DNA of 13,114 nucleotides from Nitrospiria bacterium (GTDB taxonomy: Bacteria; Nitrospirota; CAKKRA01; 9FT-COMBO-42-15). Positions 1-6,880 of the stretch are shown piece after piece. Every line of letters begins with the position of its first letter. Positions within the stretch are counted from its first letter, which is position 1. The position numbers and the translations under genes were made by a program. The notes below the pieces were generated by a model that was given only the letters and a program-made list of their open reading frames with translations, did not search any database and was not told where the DNA came from. The stretch is taken from the NCBI GenBank assembly GCA_919902475.1, contig CAKKRA010000371.1, positions 1 to 13,114 on the forward strand, read 5' to 3'.

Positions 1-1
1 T

Positions 2-526
2 ATTTTATATAATGTTGATGCCAAGGCCTCTCTTTCAGGGCAGGTCTCAACAGGTGGAAGGCTGAATGCATTTAAAGCTGTAAGCGGAGCCGCAATGTCT
101 CCTCCATCAGGCCTTTCAGCAACCGCAGTGTCAAGCGGTCAGATAAATCTCTCATGGGCGGATAATTCTTCAACTGAAATGGGTTTTAGAATAGAAAGGA
201 GCAGCAGTTTAGGCGGACCTTACATCGAGATTACAACAGTAGGCGCTGGTGCAGCAACCTATTCCAATACAGGACTTTCTGCGAGCACAACATATTATTA
301 TCGTGTAAGGGCATACAATAATGGTAATTCGCTTTATTCAAATCTTGCAAGCGCAACAACATTTGCATTATCAGATAGCGGAAGTAGTATTAGTATTAGT
401 GGAGGCGGCGGATGCGGTGTGATTGATGATAACAAAAACAATCAGCCGCCGTTTATAGGCATGATGCTTCTGCTTCTGCCTTTGGCATGGCTCCTGCTCA
501 GAAAGCTCGCCATAAAACGGGCATAA
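2..526 (+). CDS. C-terminal part of secreted subtilisin-like (S8) protein with FnIII domain and C-terminal membrane anchor (5' partial)
   Basis: The reading frame is open from base 2, so this is the last 174 residues of a gene beginning upstream. The first ~30 residues (ILYNVDAKASLSG, then STGGRLNAFKAV) match the end of a subtilase catalytic domain, where a TGGRLNA stretch follows the last strand. Next comes a fibronectin type III domain (roughly residues 35-120; SGLSATAVSSGQINLSW near its start, TTYYYRVRAYN near its end). A Ser/Gly linker leads to GGGGCG, a hydrophobic helix (PFIGMMLLLLPLAWLLL) and a basic tail (RKLAIKRA). That tripartite tail resembles bacterial C-terminal sorting/anchor signals, and the Cys next to the glycines suggests processing at that site. 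The likely role is an exported, surface-held protease. The catalytic Asp/His/Ser lie outside the window, so activity cannot be judged. The S8 assignment rests on a short stretch; the FnIII and anchor are clearer. Confidence 0.72.
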   Translation: MLYNVDAKASLSGQVSTGGRLNAFKAVSGAAMSPPSGLSATAVSSGQINLSWADNSSTEMGFRIERSSSLGGPYIEITTVGAGAATYSNTGLSASTTYYYRVRAYNNGNSLYSNLASATTFALSDSGSSISISGGGGCGVIDDNKNNQPPFIGMMLLLLPLAWLLLRKLAIKRA

Positions 527-544
527 GCCTTTAGCCTTTATTTC

Positions 545-571
545 GGGGGCGTGATTCCACGCCCCCTTTTT
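545..571 (+). terminator. Rho-independent terminator after the subtilase-like gene
   Basis: A perfect 9-bp GC-rich stem (GGGGGCGTG / CACGCCCCC) with an ATTC loop is followed directly by five T residues. It starts 18 nt after the stop codon of the upstream gene and lies 30 nt before the end of the convergent regulator gene. The T run is on the + strand side only, so it is oriented to stop transcription from the left; the hairpin may also weakly limit transcription from the right. Confidence 0.93.
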
Positions 572-600
572 GTTTTCTGATATTGCCAAACAGACAATCT

Positions 601-1974
601 CTATTCCTCTAACCCGTATTCCTTTATCTTTGTTAAAAGTGTTTTATAGCTCACCTTTAATATTTCTGCTGCCTTTGTCTTGTTCCATCCTGTTTTTTCC
701 AGCGCCTTTTTGATAAGCCGAGACTCTGCAATCCTTACTGCCCTGCTGCTCACATCAGAAAGCCCGCCTTCAAGCGGCATATCTTTTAGCAATGCCTTTT
801 CTGCATCAATCTGGCTCAGACCTAAATTCTCAGGCTGTATTGCTTCTCCATTACAGAGTATCACTGCCCTCTCTACGCAGTTCTCCAATTCACGAACATT
901 TCCCTTCCACTGATGATTCAATATGATTTTCTTAGCATCTTCTGAAAATCCCTTTATATTTTTATTCATCTCTTTTGCAAAGATATTAAGAAAATGCTCG
1001 GCAAGAGGCAGTATATCTTCATGCCTTTCACGGATCGGCGGAATGATTATTGGAAAGGCGCTCAAACGATAATATAAATCCTCTCTGAATCCTCCTTCTG
1101 CAATTGCCTTCTGCAAGTCCCTATTGCTCGCAGCAACAACCCTGACATCTATTTTAATCGGCTTGTTTCCGCCGAGCCTTGCAAATTCATCGCCCTGAAG
1201 CACGCGAAGGAGCTTTGCCTGAAGATTTAGGTCCATGTCTCCAATCTCGTCAAGAAAGATTGTTCCTTTATCTGACAGCTCAAACTTGCCTATCTTTTTC
1301 TCCTTTGCGCCTGTGAATGCCCCTGCCTCATGGCCAAAGAGTTCGCTCTCCAACAAATCTTTTGGTATAGCAGCGCAGTTTATTGCAACAAAGTGATTAT
1401 TCTTTCTTGGAGAGATGTAATGTATAAGCCTTGCAAAAAGCTCCTTTCCTGTGCCGCTTTCGCCTAATAAAAGGACTGTTGTCTTCCCCTGTGCAACCTT
1501 CTTTGCCTTATCAATTGTCTCAAGAAATTTTGGGCTTTTGCCGATAATATTCGGCAAACCGATTTTATCTGAAAGCTCTCCCTTTAATACAATATTCTCT
1601 GACTGAAGCCTCTGCTTTTCCAGAGCCCTCTCTATTAATAGAAGCAGATGGTCAGGGTCAAAGGGCTTTGTTAAGAAATCGTATGCGCCCTCTTTAACAG
1701 CCTTTACTGCTGTCTCTATTGTCCCAAAGGCAGTCATTACAATAACAGGGGTTAAAGGGTTCTTCTCCTTGGATGCAGTCAGAACATCCATGCCGCTCTT
1801 TCCCGGCAGTTTCAAATCTGTTAATACAAGATCTATTTTTGCATTATTCAGTTTTTGTATGCCATCTTCAGCAGACATAGCAGTCTCAACCTTATAACCA
1901 GCAGACTCAAGCGTCTGCATAAGCATCTGCGCCATGCTCTCCTTATCTTCTATAACCAGTATGGTATGCTGCAT
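601..1974 (-). CDS. NtrC-family sigma54-dependent response regulator (PilR/AtoC-like)
   Basis: This 457-residue protein has the full three-domain NtrC layout. The receiver domain (1-~118) has the acidic pair E9/D10, phospho-acceptor D53 (VLTDLKLPG), T81 and K103. The AAA+ domain (~143-375) has Walker A GESGTGKE (171-178), the sigma54-contacting GAFTGA loop (218-223) and Walker B TIFLDE (238-243). A Fis-type helix-turn-helix closes the protein (~420-455, GWNKTKAAEILKVSYKTL). All residues needed for phosphorylation, ATP hydrolysis and sigma54 contact are present. It should bind upstream activating sites and open sigma54-RNA polymerase promoters when phosphorylated by the kinase encoded just upstream. 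Start: ATG with GGAGG 4 nt before it (complement of 1979-1983). It is the last gene of the minus-strand operon after prepilin peptidase and kinase, which makes PilR the best guess; the family is certain, the regulon is not. Confidence 0.95.
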   Translation of the reverse strand: MQHTILVIEDKESMAQMLMQTLESAGYKVETAMSAEDGIQKLNNAKIDLVLTDLKLPGKSGMDVLTASKEKNPLTPVIVMTAFGTIETAVKAVKEGAYDFLTKPFDPDHLLLLIERALEKQRLQSENIVLKGELSDKIGLPNIIGKSPKFLETIDKAKKVAQGKTTVLLLGESGTGKELFARLIHYISPRKNNHFVAINCAAIPKDLLESELFGHEAGAFTGAKEKKIGKFELSDKGTIFLDEIGDMDLNLQAKLLRVLQGDEFARLGGNKPIKIDVRVVAASNRDLQKAIAEGGFREDLYYRLSAFPIIIPPIRERHEDILPLAEHFLNIFAKEMNKNIKGFSEDAKKIILNHQWKGNVRELENCVERAVILCNGEAIQPENLGLSQIDAEKALLKDMPLEGGLSDVSSRAVRIAESRLIKKALEKTGWNKTKAAEILKVSYKTLLTKIKEYGLEE

Positions 1975-2013
1975 GAAACCTCCATATTTTTATCCATATA
2001 AAACTAAATTTGA

Positions 2014-2136
2014 ACGGCAAAGTAAAAAGCTCCAGATGCAAGGCGGAGCGAGGCATCGCACCGCAGCATACATCTTAGTATGTGAGGATGCGAGGCCGAA
2101 GCGACAACGCAGCAGATGGACTTTTTACGAAGCCGT
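2014..2136. repeat. Palindromic MITE-like element, ~123 bp
   Basis: The space between the kinase and regulator genes is almost filled by an imperfect palindrome. The termini are inverted copies: ACGGCAAAGTAAAAAG at 2014-2029 and, read on the other strand, ACGGCTTCGTAAAAAG at 2121-2136 (13 of 16 match). Pairing continues inwards (TCCAGATGC against TCCATCTGC), and the centre has a small hairpin (CATAC, six bases, GTATG near 2069-2084). I recall similar GTAAAAAGTCC-bounded palindromes as dispersed repeats in deltaproteobacterial and related genomes, but cannot verify copies here. It has no coding capacity. It overlaps the 3' end of the kinase gene and lies in the operon transcript, where it would fold into a long hairpin. 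Confidence 0.75.
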
Positions 2137-3909
2137 TGCTGCTGGCAGAAATATTTTGAATGTCGTCCCCTTCCCCTCTTCACTCTCCACCTCTATCCTG
2201 CCGTTGTGAGACAGGATTATCTTATGCACCAGGGCAAGGCCGAGGCCTGTGCCTTTTGGTTTTGTGGTAAAGAAGGGAAGGAATATCTTGTCAATCTTGT
2301 CTTTTGGTATGCCTGCGCCTGTGTCCATGATTGCTATCTCCACCATCTTGTCAATCCCGTCTGCTGCATGATATCTTCCCTCTACCTTCAACTCGCCGCC
2401 TTCTGACATGGCATCAACAGAGTTCTGAATAAGATTTGTAAATGCCTGTCTTATCAAAAGCTCATCTGCCATAATCTCTGGGATATCGCCTGGAATATTA
2501 ACATCTATCTTAGGCTTTGGCTCTTTTACCTCTCCCATAGATTTTATCAGGACATTTCTAAGCGCCTTGTTTATATCAACAGGTTTTAATGAAATAGGCT
2601 GCGCCTTGCCAAGGTTCAGGAGCTCGTTTATAATCATCTCCATTGTATTAAGCTCATTTATTATTGCCTCTATCATACCCTGTTTCGGGTCATTCTTTCC
2701 AATCTTTTTTGAAAGGAGCTTTGCAAAGCCGAGTATTGTGCCCATCATATTTCTGAACTCATGGGCAATGCCGCCGGCAAGCTCACCGAGCACTGTAAGC
2801 CGATCCTTCTGCCTTATCTCATCCTGCAGCTTTTTTATCTCTGTTATATCGCTGAATATAAGTATCGCGCCAATTGCCTCATCCTTTCTGTTTTTTAAAA
2901 TTGATGCGCTTATGCCGACCCAAATCCTCTCGCTGCTCCTTTTTACAATCTCAAGCTCCTTTCGCGGACTCCCCTCTGATCTCTGCAGGGTTGAATCTAA
3001 TAATTGGCAAAGCCCGCTCTCTTCTCCAAACGCCTCGCTGCACGATTTGCCCAGAAGTTCTTCGCCCCCAAAATCCAATATCTTCTCTGCTGCCTGATTA
3101 AATGTGGTAATCTTGTTCTTCTTATCAAATGCAATAACACCGCTGCTTACGCTTTTTAAGACATACTCATTATAATCCTCAAAAACATCCGCCCTCTCCT
3201 CTGCCTCTGTTCGCAGCCTCTGGAGCTCCTGCTCCTTTGTCTTTAGTTGCTGCATCAGAGAGTGAAAGGTATGAATAAGAAAACCTGTATCACCTTTAAT
3301 CTTTGCCTCATCGCCCTCTTTTGGCGCTGGTCTTCCTGCAATCATGAATGAACGGATTACATAAAAAATCAGCGCAAGGACAACAAAGCCGATAAGCACC
3401 TTGAAGAAACCAAAGGACTCATCATCCTTCTGCTCTCCCTTATCAGACGGAGGATACATTTTTACAATAACAATACCTTTTTCCAGATTAGCAGGATTTG
3501 TTATAGATGCATAGGCGCTCTTTATCAGCCTTCTACCCTTTGACTCGTAGGACGATAATATAACCTTATCGCCTCTTTCAATCTTCTCTATTATGGATTT
3601 ATCAATGCCAACCCTCGGCCCGTTTTTATTTCTTATATCAACGCCTTCGTAATTCAAAGTTAGTATTTGATGCGCGCTGTTCTTTGTTATGAGCAGGGGA
3701 ATAAATTCCGGATCATTTATGAGCTTATCAAAATCTGCCTCTATCTCCCTTGCAATGAGTAAAGAGGTTACATGCAGCCTTCTTTCAAACTCATCATTTA
3801 AATCCTTTTGCACAGAGGAGATTAAGGAAAGGGTGTGAAAGCTAAAGATAGCAATAAAGATAAAAAGCAGGAATGTTAACAGCCATATAAGGCCTTTTAT
3901 GTTTATCAT
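2125..3909 (-). CDS. Membrane-bound PAS-domain sensor histidine kinase (NtrB/PilS-like)
   Basis: From the ATG this is a 594-residue kinase. It has a first membrane helix (about 6-28), an extracytoplasmic sensor region of ~140 residues, a second helix (~168-188), a charged coiled-coil-like segment (~215-240), a PAS domain (~246-357, ending in IFSDITEIKKLQDEI), and a HisKA domain with H-box GGIAHEFRN (phospho-acceptor H383). The HATPase domain has N-box FTNLIQNSVDAM (N496), G1 DTGAGIP (~529) and G2 GTGLGLAL (~553). It should autophosphorylate and pass phosphate to the NtrC-type regulator encoded next. Start: the ATG lies one base after the prepilin peptidase stop (TAAGATG), which fits coupled translation; a TTG four codons upstream (to 3921) is possible but also lacks a clear ribosome binding site. 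The last three codons (Thr-Ala-Ser) and the TAA lie inside the repeat at 2014-2136, so the original C-terminus was probably altered by an insertion. Confidence 0.92.
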   Translation of the reverse strand: MINIKGLIWLLTFLLFIFIAIFSFHTLSLISSVQKDLNDEFERRLHVTSLLIAREIEADFDKLINDPEFIPLLITKNSAHQILTLNYEGVDIRNKNGPRVGIDKSIIEKIERGDKVILSSYESKGRRLIKSAYASITNPANLEKGIVIVKMYPPSDKGEQKDDESFGFFKVLIGFVVLALIFYVIRSFMIAGRPAPKEGDEAKIKGDTGFLIHTFHSLMQQLKTKEQELQRLRTEAEERADVFEDYNEYVLKSVSSGVIAFDKKNKITTFNQAAEKILDFGGEELLGKSCSEAFGEESGLCQLLDSTLQRSEGSPRKELEIVKRSSERIWVGISASILKNRKDEAIGAILIFSDITEIKKLQDEIRQKDRLTVLGELAGGIAHEFRNMMGTILGFAKLLSKKIGKNDPKQGMIEAIINELNTMEMIINELLNLGKAQPISLKPVDINKALRNVLIKSMGEVKEPKPKIDVNIPGDIPEIMADELLIRQAFTNLIQNSVDAMSEGGELKVEGRYHAADGIDKMVEIAIMDTGAGIPKDKIDKIFLPFFTTKPKGTGLGLALVHKIILSHNGRIEVESEEGKGTTFKIFLPAATAS

Positions 3910-3910
3910 C

Positions 3911-4675
3911 TTATCTGCCAAAGTTTATATACCAGTTGATTATATAATTCCCCCAAAAGAGCGCTGCTACAGCGCCGAGCGCAAGGAATGGGCCAAAGGG
4001 GACAGGATGCTTTCTCCCTTTTCCTTTAAAGGCCATTAAAAACAGGCCGACAACAGAGCCTGCAAGGGCGCCTAAGAATATGGTCAGAAGGGCGCTCTGC
4101 CATCCCAGAAATGCGCCGATCATTGCAATCAGCTTTATATCGCCGCCGCCCATGCCGCCTCGCGACAAAACCGCAACAAGATAAAACAGGCCGCCTCCTA
4201 AAAACAGGCCGATTAAGGAATTGAGCCAGCCAACAGGCAGGACAGTTGCGCCAAGGACAAAACCTATTATAATACCCGGCAGGGTTATCCTGTCTGGTAT
4301 TATCTGGTGCTCCAAATCAATGAATGTTACAACAATCAAAGAAGAATAAAGGAGCGCATAAATCAGGCCATTGATATTCAGGCCAAATTTGTAGATTATA
4401 AAGGCATAGCCGGCAGCATTTAGAAATTCTACTAAAGGGTATAGTAAAGAAATCTTCTTTCCGCAGTTTCTGCATCTGCCTTTAAGAAAGATATAGCTGA
4501 TTATTGGTATATTGTCATAGGGCTTAATATTTTTATCGCACTTTGGACAGTGGGATGCAGGGAATACAATGGACTCCTTTCTTGGGATGCGGTATATGCA
4601 GACATTTAAAAAGCTCCCAATAACAGAGCCAAACAGGAATGCAGCAGCAGATTGAAAAACAAGTATCTTCTCCAT
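3911..4675 (-). CDS. pilD: Type IV prepilin peptidase / N-methyltransferase (PilD/GspO family, A24)
   Basis: This polytopic inner-membrane protein of 254 residues cleaves the leader of type IV prepilins and pseudopilins and methylates the new N-terminus. The N-terminal part has GSVIGSFLNVCIYRIP followed by two CxxC pairs (CPKC at 43-46, CRNC at 68-71) that bind zinc in bifunctional members. The aspartyl protease residues are D120 (FIDLEHQIIPD) and D179 in GGMGGGDIKL. About seven to eight hydrophobic segments fit the family. Start: I chose the ATG at 4673-4675; an in-frame TTG 12 codons upstream lies within the likely -35 box. There is no ribosome binding site before this ATG, and the promoter spacing suggests a leaderless message. 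It is first in the operon with a PilS/PilR-like pair; no pilin or pilus motor gene is in view, so a type II secretion role is also possible. Confidence 0.93.
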   Translation of the reverse strand: MEKILVFQSAAAFLFGSVIGSFLNVCIYRIPRKESIVFPASHCPKCDKNIKPYDNIPIISYIFLKGRCRNCGKKISLLYPLVEFLNAAGYAFIIYKFGLNINGLIYALLYSSLIVVTFIDLEHQIIPDRITLPGIIIGFVLGATVLPVGWLNSLIGLFLGGGLFYLVAVLSRGGMGGGDIKLIAMIGAFLGWQSALLTIFLGALAGSVVGLFLMAFKGKGRKHPVPFGPFLALGAVAALFWGNYIINWYINFGR

Positions 4676-4682
4676 TGGATTT

Positions 4683-4711
4683 AATATACCATACAGCCTG
4701 CATTTATTCAA
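4683..4711 (-). promoter_or_regulatory. Probable sigma70 promoter for the prepilin peptidase operon
   Basis: Read on the minus strand, TTGAAT (complement of 4706-4711) is followed after exactly 17 bases by TATATT (complement of 4683-4688), with a TGG extended -10 just before it. Only seven bases (AAATCCA) separate the -10 box from the ATG at 4675, so transcription would begin at or within a few bases of the start codon. This is a sequence-only prediction. Confidence 0.55.
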
Positions 4712-4743
4712 GGAAGCAAAAGGTGCGCAGCTTCACAACTATT

Positions 4744-4766
4744 CCCTCTCCCTTGATGGGAGAGGG
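4744..4766. repeat. Short inverted repeat (CCCTCTCCC / GGGAGAGGG)
   Basis: A perfect 9-bp stem with a five-base loop (TTGAT) lies in the divergent space between the prepilin peptidase and ResB-like genes, followed by GGGGAGAGGGTG, a partial repeat of the right arm. I recall this type of CCCTCTCCC palindrome as a common dispersed intergenic repeat in many bacteria. Its tail contains a GTG (4778) that opens the ResB frame upstream of the likely true start. Confidence 0.7.
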
Positions 4767-4837
4767 CTGGGGAGAGGGTGATAAAAGTTGAATTTTTTAC
4801 AGATTGTGGTAATATTCCTATGCTTGGAGACAGCATA

Positions 4838-5929
4838 ATGGACATTCAGGGATTGAATAAAATAAATTTACCAAAAGCCATCTGGAGCTTTTTCAGTTCA
4901 ATAAGGCTAACCATCTATCTTGTCATCATATTTGTCCTAATCGCCTTTATTGGCTCTTTTATTATGCAGGGAGATCCCCTTTTTGAGGGCATGAATAATG
5001 AAATCCTGTTTAAATGGCTCTTTGCCGATGGGATTAATAACCTCGGAAAGCTATGGTGGCTTTATGTCTTGATAATACTCACCTTTGTCCTTGCTATAAA
5101 TACAGTCATCTGCAATATCAACAGATTCTCCTCTCTAATAAAATACAAGCAAAAGCTACGCAAGCGGAAATGGATAGAATTCTCTTCCTATCTTATGCAC
5201 CTCGGCTTTCTCACAGTGTTGGCAGGCCATCTGATAAGCAGCTCAACAGGTTTTATTTCTAAAGGAAATGTCTTATATGAAGCTGCGCCCTTTAAAGCGC
5301 CGAATATGGATTATTATGTGAGGCTTGATAATCTTAAGGCAGATTATTATGAAGGCGGCTATCTGAAAAGCGTTGAAAGCAATCTCACAGTAATTGAAAA
5401 TGAAAAAGAGGTATTAAATAAAAAGGTGGAGGTCAATCAACCGCTCTCATATAAAGGGGTATATTTCTATCAGGTAGACTTTGGAGAAATTGTCTCTGGC
5501 GCAAATCTGCTGCTCGGAAGCGGAAGCGAAGGCAAGCTTTATTCCTTAGGTTTTGGCGAGAGGTTAAATCTTTCAGAAAAGGGATATATGCTTGAGCTTG
5601 GAAGGCTTATGCCTGATTTTGATATAACAGCGAATGGCGAGGCATATTCAAAGAGCGAGCGATTCAATAACCCTGCAGTTGAACTTCTTTTGTATAAAAA
5701 CAATAAGGTGATTTCAAAGACATGGGCATTTTACAGGGATTTTAAAAGAGAGCCTTTTTCAGGCACAAAGATTAAAGCCATTTTAATAGGCTTCCCAACA
5801 AAAAAATATGCTATAATGGACATCCATAAAGACAAGGGGGCAGCAATAGCGCTTGTTGGTTCTTTGCTTTTTATATCTGCCTTTTTATGCTACTTTATAC
5901 AAAGGAAAATGTATAAAAATGACGATTGA
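4838..5929 (+). CDS. ResB-like cytochrome c biogenesis membrane protein (short form)
   Basis: This 363-residue membrane protein has the ResB/Ccs1 plan: helix 1 (~23-43) after the typical WSFFSSIRLTIYL entry, helix 2 (~71-92), helix 3 (~117-135; SSYLMHLGFLTVLAGHLI, with H121 and H131 as possible haem-related histidines), a large extracytoplasmic domain (~136-330), and a last helix (~333-355). ResB works with a CcsA/ResC partner to deliver haem to apocytochrome c outside the membrane (system II). The protein is shorter than the usual 450-550 residues, mainly in the outer domain. Start: ATG at 4838 has GGAGA seven bases upstream; the frame extends to a GTG at 4778 inside a repeat, but those 20 residues look unlike the family. 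No ccsA lies beside it, so its partner would be elsewhere. Family call is good, exact role less so. Confidence 0.85.
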   Translation: MDIQGLNKINLPKAIWSFFSSIRLTIYLVIIFVLIAFIGSFIMQGDPLFEGMNNEILFKWLFADGINNLGKLWWLYVLIILTFVLAINTVICNINRFSSLIKYKQKLRKRKWIEFSSYLMHLGFLTVLAGHLISSSTGFISKGNVLYEAAPFKAPNMDYYVRLDNLKADYYEGGYLKSVESNLTVIENEKEVLNKKVEVNQPLSYKGVYFYQVDFGEIVSGANLLLGSGSEGKLYSLGFGERLNLSEKGYMLELGRLMPDFDITANGEAYSKSERFNNPAVELLLYKNNKVISKTWAFYRDFKREPFSGTKIKAILIGFPTKKYAIMDIHKDKGAAIALVGSLLFISAFLCYFIQRKMYKNDD

Positions 5930-5939
5930 TCAACATTTC

Positions 5940-6015
5940 TGTCATGCCCGAATGCTTCTATCGGGCATCCGGAGTAATCGTAATGGATTCCCGCTAAATA
6001 CATGCGGGAATGACA
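5940..6015. repeat. REPIN-like double hairpin
   Basis: Two perfect 8-bp hairpins lie in opposite orientation: ATGCCCGA/TCGGGCAT (5944-5951, 5961-5968, nine-base loop) and ATTCCCGC/GCGGGAAT (5987-5994, 6004-6011, nine-base loop). The outer ends are inverted copies (TGTCATGCCCG against TGTCATTCCCG read from the other strand, one mismatch). The layout matches a REPIN, a pair of REP sequences moved as a unit by a RAYT-type transposase; no such enzyme is encoded here. It lies ten bases after the ResB-like stop and may shield that mRNA end. The second hairpin recurs at 12903-12933 with 29 of 31 bases identical. Confidence 0.82.
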
Positions 6016-6060
6016 TGACGAATTGGGATAAAAAAATTATGAAACAGGGGGACATGTTTT

Positions 6061-6717
6061 ATGAAAGGTAATAAGTTTTTTGTATTATTTCTTTTTTTTA
6101 TTCTTTTAACGCCGATCCTTGCCCACGCCGGCGTCACCAGCGATGTCAGAACAGTAACCTTTGATAAAGGCAAAGAGGTTGAGAACTACAGGAAACACTT
6201 TTCTGACGGCAAGAACATACGCTATGAAGAAGAGGTAAAGAGCGAGGGCAAGATAATTGAAATATTTAATTACGATACAAAGAAAAAATATACAGTAATG
6301 GACGCCTTAAAGATGTATATAGTTCAGGATATGCCAAAAGAAGATGAATCCACTTCCATAAAGGACATAATAGAAGGAAAAGACAAAGATGAAATAAAAC
6401 CTGATAAAGACGGGAAAAAACCTAAGGATAAGAACATAAAACCAAAGCCGAGGACAGTGGAAAAGAAGCTATTAAAAGAAGAGGTTTACGAGGGTTATTC
6501 ATGCGCTGTTTATGATATAAAGGTTATTATTATTGGCAGGGTAAATCAAAGCACCGTCTGTGTAATAAAGGAGCTGGATAATTTTTTAGCTAAATCCGAA
6601 AATATTTCATATCTCGGCATAAAGACCATTATTGAACACAAAAACATAAAGAAGGCAGATATTGAGCCTTCGCTCTTTCTTCCTCCAGAGGACTATAAAC
6701 CAATGAGTCCGTTTTAG
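6061..6717 (+). CDS. Secreted (periplasmic) protein of unknown function with charged linker
   Basis: I do not recognise a named family. The 218-residue product begins with a clear Sec signal peptide: MKGNK, a long hydrophobic core to about residue 20, and an AHA cleavage site after A23. The mature part has alternating short strands (VRTVTF, KNIRYEEEV, IIEIFNYD, KKYTVMD) that loosely recall LolA-like or DUF4412-type periplasmic beta-sheet proteins that bind lipids. A Lys/Asp/Glu-rich low-complexity segment (~93-138) splits it, after which YEGYSCAVYDIKV and QSTVCVI hold two cysteines (C148, C167) that could form a disulphide. There is no lipobox or late membrane helix. Start: ATG with a GGGGGA stretch about nine bases upstream. 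It stands between ResB and the ilv operon, without an obvious functional tie to either. Confidence 0.8.
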   Translation: MKGNKFFVLFLFFILLTPILAHAGVTSDVRTVTFDKGKEVENYRKHFSDGKNIRYEEEVKSEGKIIEIFNYDTKKKYTVMDALKMYIVQDMPKEDESTSIKDIIEGKDKDEIKPDKDGKKPKDKNIKPKPRTVEKKLLKEEVYEGYSCAVYDIKVIIIGRVNQSTVCVIKELDNFLAKSENISYLGIKTIIEHKNIKKADIEPSLFLPPEDYKPMSPF

Positions 6718-6773
6718 GACAGATGCCATCAGGCATTTACCCTGTTTTTCCCTCCTGATTTTGCCCTGTATTT

Positions 6774-6820
6774 AGTAGCATCCTTTCCTCCTGTCTTTTT
6801 GACAGTATATGCTACTGTCA
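6774..6820. promoter_or_regulatory. Overlapping inverted repeats upstream of ilvD (possible operator)
   Basis: Two pairings share sequence and exclude each other. One is AGTAGCAT (6774-6781) with ATGCTACT (6809-6816), enclosing CTGTC-TTTTT-GACAG (6791-6805). The other is a perfect 8+8 palindrome, TGACAGTA (6800-6807) with TACTGTCA (6813-6820), spaced by five bases. The second has the size of a dimeric regulator's binding site and ends 60 bp before the predicted -35 box of ilvD. It could bind an activator or be a relic of a mobile repeat. Confidence 0.45.
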
Positions 6821-6880
6821 TTTCCATCGGGCAGCTATGCTGACATTTTTATTAAGCTATCACACCTTTAGGAATTTGTG

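Noticed and set aside
1934..2406. Small plus-strand ORFs over the kinase/regulator junction
   Set aside because: They run through the palindromic repeat and antisense to the kinase; no ribosome binding site or plausible product.
2567..3101. Plus-strand ORFs of 176 and 75 codons
   Set aside because: Antisense to the PAS and HisKA domains of the kinase; low-complexity Ser/Phe-rich shadow translations.
3911..3921. Kinase start at TTG 3921 overlapping the prepilin peptidase gene
   Set aside because: Possible, but it has no ribosome binding site and adds only four residues; the ATG one base after the upstream stop is preferred.
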